Positions 7,342 to 12,569 of a stretch of DNA of 12,569 bases are shown in pieces. The DNA is from an uncultured Methylophaga sp. (GTDB taxonomy: Bacteria; Pseudomonadota; Gammaproteobacteria; Nitrosococcales; Methylophagaceae), in the NCBI GenBank assembly GCA_946885755.1, contig CAMPHB010000014.1, positions 1 to 12,569 on the forward strand, written 5' to 3'. A program made the position numbers and the translations under genes. Each line of letters starts with the position of its first letter. The stretch's first letter is position 1. The notes beneath the pieces were generated by a model, which was not told where the DNA came from, ran no database searches, and worked only from the letters and a program-made list of their open reading frames with translations.

Positions 7342-7372
7342 TACCGGCTGGCAGGTTTGCTGCTGGCCGGTA
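7342..7372. terminator. 13-bp inverted repeat between convergent stop codons, probable bidirectional terminator
   Basis: The arm 7342-7354 (TACCGGCTGGCAG) pairs along its whole length with 7360-7372, with two G-U wobbles and a five-base GTTTG loop. It starts six bases after the ybiO-like stop and ends one base before the stop codon of the opposite gene, so it fills the gap between the two. Neither strand has a clear U-tract after the stem, so it may act as a 3' end stabiliser or an attenuated terminator. Confidence 0.6.
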
Positions 7373-8242
7373 TCAGCTGAGTTTACGGTTAATCAGTAAC
7401 TGCAAATTCTGCTCGCCGCGGCAGTCATTACAGCGTTGTAATGATTCGTTAATGGCCTTATCGGCGGCCTGATAATCCTGCTGAAAATATAAAATTGCTG
7501 CGCTCATCAGCGGCGTATCAGCGTAATTTGGCAGCATTTCATCTAGCACTAATTGCAAATTGGCATCCGCCTGAAAATAGTGCAGATCGTTAACATTGGC
7601 TGCCAAAGCCAGTTGCATCGCCCAGGCGGCCTGATCGTAGTCACCGGCCATTGCGGTCGTCAGTGCATAACCCACTTTTGGCAGAGCATTATTAGGACTT
7701 TGTTGTTTTTGATAAGCAAAACCATCCAGTGCCTGCGCCGTTTGGTAATTGCCAAGGGCTGCCCAGGCATCAATGTTTTGTCCAGCCAGATTGCGGCTCG
7801 GCGCGACTTCAACACTTCTTTCAGGCGCTGTTGAATAAGTCCGCGGTGAGATATCACTGTAGTAAGCACCGGAATAAACAATCGGTGCCACAATACTCAG
7901 GCCAATACCGCTGTGGTGATAGCTGCCGTGGGGGCGGTAATGATGACGGTGGTTGTCAAATTTTGGCCGGTAATCCCGATAATGCGGTTTGTCCCGCTGA
8001 TAATGACGTTTGCCGGAATGTTTGAAACTGTCGTAGGTTTTTGGCCGGTAGGATTGATGACCGCTGAAACCACCACTGGGTTTGTGTTGGTAACTTGGCG
8101 ATGCCGTGCCAAAACCACTGCAATTGCTGCAAGTACGGGGTTTCATACTCAAATCGGCGTAACTTGTCACAGGTATCGACAACAGCAAACTGCCGAACAG
8201 CAATGACGTCGCAAACAGGATTGATTTTCTTAAAAAAGACAT
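7373..8242 (-). CDS. Exported His/Tyr-rich protein with two CxxC pairs and a helical C-terminal domain, 289 residues
   Basis: I do not recognise a named family. Residues 1-29 are a signal peptide (SPase I type, ending TSYA before DLSM). CSNC follows at 38-41. Residues 51-110 are low-complexity, with 11 His and 8 Tyr among Arg, Lys, Gly and Ser (for example DNHRHHYRPHGSYHH), then a hydrophobic stretch at about 113-128. The C-terminal part (about 155-289) is Ala/Gln/Leu-rich with repeated helical pairs (YALTTAMAGDYDQAAWAMQLAL and ILYFQQDYQAADKAINESL), suggesting TPR-like helices. A second CNDC lies at 271-274. The His-rich arm and CxxC pairs suggest metal or redox chemistry in the periplasm or outside the cell; this is inference. 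ATG at 8242 has GAGG eight bases upstream. It converges on the channel gene. Confidence 0.75.
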   Translation of the reverse strand: MSFLRKSILFATSLLFGSLLLSIPVTSYADLSMKPRTCSNCSGFGTASPSYQHKPSGGFSGHQSYRPKTYDSFKHSGKRHYQRDKPHYRDYRPKFDNHRHHYRPHGSYHHSGIGLSIVAPIVYSGAYYSDISPRTYSTAPERSVEVAPSRNLAGQNIDAWAALGNYQTAQALDGFAYQKQQSPNNALPKVGYALTTAMAGDYDQAAWAMQLALAANVNDLHYFQADANLQLVLDEMLPNYADTPLMSAAILYFQQDYQAADKAINESLQRCNDCRGEQNLQLLINRKLS

Positions 8243-8405
8243 GGCCTTGACCTCATTGGATACAGGCAGTCTTATTGTGACTATAAATACGGGTCAGTTG
8301 TTCAACTTTTACCTGATTTAACTTTTTGTTTTTAAAGGCAGGATTTCACCGGCGACCAGTCAGTTTTGGTATCATGCGCGCTCACTGAATTTTAGAAAGC
8401 CCCCT
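8243..8405. promoter_or_regulatory. Divergent promoter region between the His/Tyr-rich gene and dbpA
   Basis: These 163 bases hold the promoters of both flanking genes. The plus strand has a plausible -10, TATCAT (8370-8375), about 31 bases before the dbpA start, with only a weak TTTCAC (8344-8349) as -35 at a long 20-bp spacing. A short dyad GTTGTTCAAC lies just left of centre and the middle is T/A-rich. No convincing minus-strand promoter could be assigned. Confidence 0.4.
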
Positions 8406-9788
8406 ATGTCCGAACAGCGTTTTAACAAGTTGCCTTTGCCGACAGCACAAATTGATGTGCTTAACAGTTTGGGTTATCAGCAGATGACCGCCATTCAGGC
8501 ACAGGCTTTACCAGCGATTTTACAAGGCCGTGATGTGATTGCCCGGGCCAAAACCGGCAGTGGCAAAACGGCGGCATTTGGCATTGGCCTGCTGCAAAAT
8601 ATTCAGCCGCACTGGTTTGCTGCACACGCACTGGTGTTGTGTCCAACCCGTGAACTGGCGGATCAGGTGGGCAAAGAGATCCGCAAATTAGCGCGCTTTA
8701 TTCCCAATCTGAAACTGGTAATGCTCTGCGGTGGTAAAGCGATTGGTCCGCAAATCGGTTCGCTGGAAAAAGGCGCGCATATTATTGTCGGCACGCCGGG
8801 ACGGGTGCAGGATCATTTACGTAAAAACACGCTGAAACTCGATGGCCTGAAAACGGTGGTGCTTGATGAAGCCGACCGGATGCTGGATATGGGCTTTATC
8901 GATGTCATGCAGGATATTCTGGGTCAAACTCCGAAACAGCGGCAAACCCTGTTGTTTTCAGCAACCTACCCGGAAGGTATCGCCAAAATCAGCCGCCAAT
9001 TCCAGCAAAACCCGCTGACGGTCACGGTGGAAAGTGAACATAAGCCGGCGGTTATTGAGCAGTTGTTTTATGAAATCAAAAAACACGAGCGCAATAACAC
9101 GCTACGTGCTCTATTCGAACATTACCGGCCGCGCAGTGCCATTGTCTTTTGCCATACCAAAAAACAATGTGATGAAGTTGCTGACTGGCTAAACAGCCAG
9201 CAAATCAGTGCCAGGGCTATTCATGGTGATTTAGAACAACGGGATCGCGATGAAGTGCTGGCCTGTTTTGATAATCAAAGTTGTCCGGTTTTGGTGGCCA
9301 CCGATGTCGCTGCCCGCGGTCTGGATATTAAAGCCATTGATATGGTGATTAATTACGAATTACCGCGTGATCCGGAAGTCTACGTGCATCGCATCGGCCG
9401 TACCGGCCGCGCTGGTGAAAAAGGCCTGGCAATGAGTCTGGCAGTTGAAGCCGATGCACCCCGCATGGCAGCCATTGAACGTTATTTAAACCAGCCATGC
9501 CGTTGTGATGTACCTGCTTCATTAGACCGCGATGCCGGCTATAGTCTGCAATCTGACTGGGTAACCATTCAACTCGATGCCGGTCGCAGGCAAAAAATGC
9601 GGCCTGGCGATATTCTCGGTGCTTTGACCGGTGATGGCGGCCTTGCTGGCAGCAGCATCGGTAAAATCAGCATTATGGATATGTCGAGTTATGTGGCGAT
9701 TGCCAGCGATAAAGTCCGCCAGGCACTCAATTATCTGGCTGAGGGTAAAGTTAAAAACCGCAGTGTCCGCGCCCGAAAAATTCGCTAA
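8406..9788 (+). CDS. dbpA: ATP-dependent RNA helicase DbpA (DEAD-box), 460 residues
   Basis: DEAD-box helicase that acts on 23S rRNA during 50S subunit assembly. In E. coli it is targeted to hairpin 92 by its C-terminal domain. All core motifs are visible: the Q motif around MTAIQAQ (27-33), motif I AKTGSGKT (48-55), Ia PTRELADQ (80-87), Ib TPGR (130-133), II DEAD (154-157), III SAT (185-187), IV IVFCHT (246-251), V ATDVAARGLDI (298-308) and VI HRIGRTGR (328-335). The C-terminal segment from about 385 to 457, with GRRQKMRPGDILGALTGDGG and IGKISIMD, is the DbpA-specific RRM-like RNA-binding domain, which separates it from other DEAD proteins. Length matches E. coli DbpA (457). ATG at 8406 is preceded by an AGAAAG stretch. 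Its plus-strand neighbour 60 bp downstream is a diguanylate cyclase that may share the transcript. Confidence 0.97.
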   Translation: MSEQRFNKLPLPTAQIDVLNSLGYQQMTAIQAQALPAILQGRDVIARAKTGSGKTAAFGIGLLQNIQPHWFAAHALVLCPTRELADQVGKEIRKLARFIPNLKLVMLCGGKAIGPQIGSLEKGAHIIVGTPGRVQDHLRKNTLKLDGLKTVVLDEADRMLDMGFIDVMQDILGQTPKQRQTLLFSATYPEGIAKISRQFQQNPLTVTVESEHKPAVIEQLFYEIKKHERNNTLRALFEHYRPRSAIVFCHTKKQCDEVADWLNSQQISARAIHGDLEQRDRDEVLACFDNQSCPVLVATDVAARGLDIKAIDMVINYELPRDPEVYVHRIGRTGRAGEKGLAMSLAVEADAPRMAAIERYLNQPCRCDVPASLDRDAGYSLQSDWVTIQLDAGRRQKMRPGDILGALTGDGGLAGSSIGKISIMDMSSYVAIASDKVRQALNYLAEGKVKNRSVRARKIR

Positions 9789-9793
9789 GCGGC

Positions 9794-9821
9794 TTTCTAT
9801 TTACCTGAATTCAGCTAAAAT
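9794..9821 (+). promoter_or_regulatory. Possible weak promoter for the PAS-GGDEF gene
   Basis: TAAAAT (9816-9821) fits a -10 box and TTTCTA (9794-9799) lies 16 bp upstream as a poor -35. It would allow the cyclase gene to be expressed apart from dbpA. No terminator is visible in the 60-bp gap, so readthrough is equally possible. Confidence 0.25.
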
Positions 9822-9848
9822 TTTGGCAAAAATTATTCCGGATTCATT

Positions 9849-10796
9849 ATGGGCGAACAAACACCCCAATTTAACGAAGACCTCAGCGTTTATAAAACCT
9901 TGCTGGAATCAACCAAAGCCATTCCCTGGAAAATTGACTGGGCAACGCTGCAATTCAGCTATATCGGCCCGCAAATTGAAAAATTACTCGGCTGGAAACC
10001 GGAAAGCTGGCGAAGTGTAGAGGATTGGGCGACGCGCATGCATCCGGAAGACCGGCAATGGGTGGTGGATTTTTGTGTGGCGCAATCGCAGGCCGGCACA
10101 GATCATGAAGCCGATTACCGGGCGCTGACCCAGAGCGGAGAATATGTCTGGATCCGTGACGTGGTACATGTGGTGCGTAAGCCCGATGGTGAGGTCGACT
10201 CACTGATTGGTTTTATGTTCGACATCAGCGAACGCAAAGCAACCGAAGAAAAACTGTTAACCCTGCAAAAAGAGCTTGAAGAGTTTTCGTACAAGGATGG
10301 CCTGACCGGTGTTGCCAACCGCCGGATGCTGGATCAGGTACTGGAAGCCGAGTGGCGCCATGCACTGCGCCATCAGCAGCCGTTATCGGTGATTTTGCTG
10401 GACATTGATTACTTCAAGGAATTTAACGATTGCTACGGCCACTTACAGGGCGACGACTGTCTGAAAAAAGTCGCTCAATCACTGGCCGGCACGGCAACCC
10501 GTGCCAAAGACTTTTTTGGCCGTTTTGGTGGTGAGGAGTTTATGCTGGTGTTGCCGGAAACGGATGCCGATGCTGCCAGCAAAATTGCCGAGCGCTGCCG
10601 TCAGCATATTTTTAAATTACAACTGCCGCATCAACAGTCAAAAATCAGCAATGTGCTAACCATCAGCCTCGGCGTCAATACCCTTAAACCCAAACAAACG
10701 GACAAGCTGGAAGCGTTTATCAACAGCGTTGATAAGCTGCTGTATCAGGCCAAAACACAAGGCCGTAATCAGATCCGGGCAGCGACTAATCCTTAA
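9849..10796 (+). CDS. Soluble PAS-GGDEF diguanylate cyclase, 315 residues
   Basis: Makes the second messenger c-di-GMP from two GTP. Residues about 22-128 form one PAS domain of the PAS_3 type: AIPWKID, FSYIGPQIEKLLGW, MHPEDR (64-69), then EADYRALTQSGEYVWIRD (87-104) and GFMFDISERK (121-130). A short helical linker (131-147) joins it to a GGDEF domain with D150-GLTGVANRR, DIDYFK (185-190) and the active-site loop GGEEF at 227-231. RAKD at 218-221 sits five residues before it, the standard position of the RxxD inhibitory site, so product inhibition is expected. There is no transmembrane segment or signal peptide, so it is cytoplasmic and its PAS ligand is unknown. Only a weak ribosome binding site precedes ATG 9849. 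The 3' end overlaps the opposing YbaK-like gene by 11 bp. Confidence 0.95.
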   Translation: MGEQTPQFNEDLSVYKTLLESTKAIPWKIDWATLQFSYIGPQIEKLLGWKPESWRSVEDWATRMHPEDRQWVVDFCVAQSQAGTDHEADYRALTQSGEYVWIRDVVHVVRKPDGEVDSLIGFMFDISERKATEEKLLTLQKELEEFSYKDGLTGVANRRMLDQVLEAEWRHALRHQQPLSVILLDIDYFKEFNDCYGHLQGDDCLKKVAQSLAGTATRAKDFFGRFGGEEFMLVLPETDADAASKIAERCRQHIFKLQLPHQQSKISNVLTISLGVNTLKPKQTDKLEAFINSVDKLLYQAKTQGRNQIRAATNP

Positions 10797-11277
10797 CAAA
10801 TTCGCCTGCTGCGGCATCGGCCAGCAGATTTTGTAAATCACTGGCTTGCAGCGCCAGTGCATAACCCAAAACGCCGCTGCCGATAATAACCTCATCAAAA
10901 TTAGTAATGCTTTGATCTACTAATACCTGAACCGCATCTGGCAACGCCACCGGCGGCACGGCACCGACTACATAGCCCGTGGCTTCAGTGACTTCAGCAA
11001 ATTCCGCCATACGCAGTTTTTTCTCGCCGAGATGGTTACGCAGCGCTGCCCAGTCAGCGCGGCCACCACCGGCAACAGCCAGCAAAACAAACTGGTCTGA
11101 GCCGGTTTTGAATAACAGGCTGCGGACCACCGAGTGCGGATCACGGCCTTCACTGATCAGCCACTCTTCTAAATTGCGAATGGGTTTTTTGTCTTCGCTA
11201 AGCGGAATGGTAATAACCGAATAGGGGATGTGTTGCTGCTTGAGTAATTCAGTTACTGGTGATTGCAGGTCTGACAT
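10786..11277 (-). CDS. YbaK/ProX-fold aminoacyl-tRNA deacylase-like protein, 163 residues
   Basis: Single YbaK domain, the fold of free-standing trans-editing enzymes that hydrolyse mischarged tRNA. Residues 54-59 (LLFKTG) carry the conserved lysine, Lys57. LGEKKLRMA (83-91) and the substrate-loop motif TGYVVGAVPPV (100-110) follow, then VDQSI (120-124) and GSGVLGYALAL (133-143). These are the conserved blocks of the family and the length is typical. The sequence differs enough from E. coli YbaK that I do not assign the Cys-tRNA(Pro) specificity; a ProX- or YeaK-like substrate is equally possible. It begins 37 bp after the HExxH gene and so is probably the last gene of a tcdA operon. Its stop codon lies inside the end of the opposing cyclase gene. 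The ribosome binding site is weak (AGAGAATTAAT before ATG). Confidence 0.88.
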   Translation of the reverse strand: MSDLQSPVTELLKQQHIPYSVITIPLSEDKKPIRNLEEWLISEGRDPHSVVRSLLFKTGSDQFVLLAVAGGGRADWAALRNHLGEKKLRMAEFAEVTEATGYVVGAVPPVALPDAVQVLVDQSITNFDEVIIGSGVLGYALALQASDLQNLLADAAAGEFVKD

Positions 11278-11314
11278 ATTAATTCTCTGAGTAAATAGCC
11301 CACAGCTTAGTCAT

Positions 11315-11842
11315 TTAATGTTGACGAAGCAAAAAGGTTGGTTGTTGTTGGTGATCAATCAGGCCATGTTGTAACAACCAGTCACGGGCATCCTCTGCAT
11401 CCTGCTCAAACCAGGCGCGGGCACTGCCGAGCCGGAAACTGTAACCCCAGCTATCCATATCCTGGCACATCCGCTCGCGGCCGACGCCGGGCAAATAATC
11501 ACTGAGCAGAATTTGCAGATAACAAACGCCATTTTCTTCGTCATAATCGCCTTTGGCGTTGGTATCCAATGCTTTTCGGCGCGTCGGATCCATGCAAATG
11601 TAATGGCCAGCTTCATGCAAAGCCGAGTGTACCGGTGTGTCGTGGCGTAAAAACAGTTGATTGCCTTTTAAGCCCGCTTCACGATCACCAAAAAAACTGC
11701 CGGGGATGGCCTCGTCTGCAGCAACAGCAACGATTTTAATACCATAGCGGCCTAATAATGTTGCGAGCGATAAACGCAATTCGTGATTACAATTCACTAC
11801 ATCAGTGGGATCTTCAAGCACCTGGTTCACGCCGCGCATCAC
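11315..11842 (-). CDS. HExxH-motif putative metallopeptidase-like protein of unknown function, about 175 residues
   Basis: Soluble protein with no signal peptide or membrane segment. The motif LHEAGH puts His76, Glu77 and His80 in a zinc-metallopeptidase HExxH arrangement, in a predicted helix starting at VHSALHEAGHYI. A possible third ligand is Glu102 or Glu103 in DYDEENGVCYLQ, 22-23 residues further on. The C-terminal part is rich in Trp, Asp and Arg (SWGYSFRLGSARAWFEQDAEDARDW). The family looks conserved but I know no function for it. The ATG at 11842 lies 29 bases inside the tcdA end in another frame and has no good ribosome binding site. Start codons at 11839 (ATG), 11830 (GTG) or 11821 (GTG) are alternatives, so the N-terminus is uncertain. 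Overlap with tcdA suggests translational coupling and shared expression. Confidence 0.75.
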   Translation of the reverse strand: MMRGVNQVLEDPTDVVNCNHELRLSLATLLGRYGIKIVAVAADEAIPGSFFGDREAGLKGNQLFLRHDTPVHSALHEAGHYICMDPTRRKALDTNAKGDYDEENGVCYLQILLSDYLPGVGRERMCQDMDSWGYSFRLGSARAWFEQDAEDARDWLLQHGLIDHQQQPTFLLRQH

Positions 11843-12560
11843 CGATAATATGATTAATCACCAGACCTGCCAGTGTCAGGCCGAAAATCGACGGCATGTA
11901 ACTAACTGTGCCATTAACCGCCCGGGCACGGCCACGGCTAACCGGTTCCGGTGGTAACGGCGGCAGCGGTGATTCCAGCGAATAAACAGTCTGTACGCCG
12001 CGGCCAACGCCACGTTTACGCAGCTGCGATCGCAACTGTTTGGCCAGTTTGCACATTGAGGTATCCATCAAATCGCCAGTGCGTACCAGCGTCGGATCTA
12101 ACTTTCCGCCAGCGCCCATGCTGGCAAAAATTGGCAGTTGCATCCGCCAGGCCGTCTCCACCAGTGCTGACTTACTGCTTAAGCTGTCGATGGCATCGAC
12201 CACCACGTCATAGCCGTTGCCGAGAATTTGCGGAATGGTTTCCGGCGTTAGAAAATCGGTGATAAGGGTTAACTGACAATCAGGATGGATATCACGGATG
12301 CGTGCTGCCATGACCTCGGCTTTCAGCTCGCCAACGGTTGATTTTAAAGCGACCAGTTGCCGGTTCAGATTAGAGCCGGACACCACATCGTGATCCACCA
12401 GTGTTAATTTGCCAACGCCCATCCGTGCCAGCGCTTCGGCGGTAAACGAGCCAACGCCGCCCATACCGGCCAGAAACACATGACTGTTTTGCAGCCGTTC
12501 AATACCGGTATCGCCGATTAAAATATGGGTGCGTTCAAACAGAGGATTTGCGTGCGCCAT
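11814..12560 (-). CDS. tcdA: tRNA threonylcarbamoyladenosine dehydratase TcdA (CsdL), 248 residues
   Basis: E1-like ATP-dependent enzyme that cyclises t6A at position 37 of ANN-decoding tRNAs to the hydantoin form ct6A. The ThiF/MoeB-type nucleotide site is clear: GMGGVGSF (32-39), LVDHD (54-58), SNLNRQ (63-68), and DAIDS (122-126). The C-terminal half has the TcdA-specific pattern MGAGGKLDPT (148-157), SMCKLAKQLR, and the VNGTVSYMPSIFGL block (215-228). Length is slightly below E. coli TcdA (268). ATG at 12560 is preceded by AGG six bases upstream, right at the window end. Neither of its sulfur-transfer partners CsdA/CsdE is in view; they could lie beyond 12569. Its last codons overlap the start of the HExxH gene. 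Confidence 0.96.
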   Translation of the reverse strand: MAHANPLFERTHILIGDTGIERLQNSHVFLAGMGGVGSFTAEALARMGVGKLTLVDHDVVSGSNLNRQLVALKSTVGELKAEVMAARIRDIHPDCQLTLITDFLTPETIPQILGNGYDVVVDAIDSLSSKSALVETAWRMQLPIFASMGAGGKLDPTLVRTGDLMDTSMCKLAKQLRSQLRKRGVGRGVQTVYSLESPLPPLPPEPVSRGRARAVNGTVSYMPSIFGLTLAGLVINHIIGDARREPGA

Positions 12561-12569
12561 AAATAACCT

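Noticed and set aside
7897..8206. Open frames on the other strands across the His/Tyr-rich segment, one looking like a hydrophobic peptide
   Set aside because: They are complements or shifts of the His/Tyr codon run; the 289-residue frame has a signal peptide, ribosome binding site and full length, so it is the real gene.
9631..10020. Plus-strand frame bridging the end of dbpA and the start of the cyclase
   Set aside because: It runs through two well-defined genes in another frame, has an odd composition and no motif; the gap between the two genes is short and needs no extra gene.
1..12569. Frequent GGCCGG/CCGGCC strings across the window, considered as a scattered repeat or recognition site
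   Set aside because: They occur mostly inside coding frames at Ala-Gly/Arg codons and by eye are not far above what the base composition would give; no spacing or longer shared sequence was found.
1..12569. Mobile element, prophage, CRISPR array, toxin-antitoxin or tRNA-borne insertion
   Set aside because: No transposase, integrase, spaced direct repeats, small paired genes or tRNA-like cloverleaf was seen; gene content and base composition are even across the window.

Overview
The window reads as an ordinary, densely packed chromosomal segment of a Gammaproteobacterium. The evidence is the set of core genes (a DbpA rRNA helicase with its specific C-terminal RNA-binding domain, TcdA/CsdL, a YbiO-type MscS channel, a split-type PqiA, a YbaK-fold deacylase), E. 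coli-like Shine-Dalgarno and sigma70 -10 signals, and an even, mid-GC base composition (estimated by eye). I cannot fix the genus. I see no transposase, integrase, phage gene, CRISPR array, tRNA or rRNA.

Left part (1-4189), all on the minus strand and read from right to left. A DUF2238/YjdF-like membrane protein, an MFS transporter, an FlK-like hot-dog thioesterase and an atypical SDR oxidoreductase are spaced 12, 40 and 22 bp apart and look like one operon. Then come a small membrane-anchored protein of unknown function, preceded by a leader hairpin that may mask its ribosome binding site, and a PqiA-type protein that has its own promoter and is cut by the window edge.

Middle (4269-8242). 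A secreted histidine-phosphatase-fold protein and a large YbiO-type mechanosensitive channel lie on the plus strand; the channel has a clear sigma70 promoter and a GTG start. The channel gene converges on a minus-strand gene for a secreted protein with a His/Tyr-rich segment and two CxxC pairs. A 13-bp inverted repeat fills the gap between the two stop codons.

Right part (8406-12560). dbpA and a soluble PAS-GGDEF diguanylate cyclase run on the plus strand. They meet a minus-strand cluster tcdA, HExxH protein, YbaK-like deacylase tail to tail. tcdA overlaps the HExxH gene, and the cyclase and deacylase genes overlap by 11 bp at their 3' ends. TcdA (tRNA t6A cyclisation), the YbaK-like protein (clearing mischarged tRNA) and DbpA (50S assembly) give this part a translation-quality flavour.

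The best leads for undescribed biology are the transporter/FlK-like thioesterase/SDR operon, the His/Tyr-rich CxxC exported protein, and the HExxH protein coupled to tcdA. Nothing here amounts to a clear new defence or mobile system.
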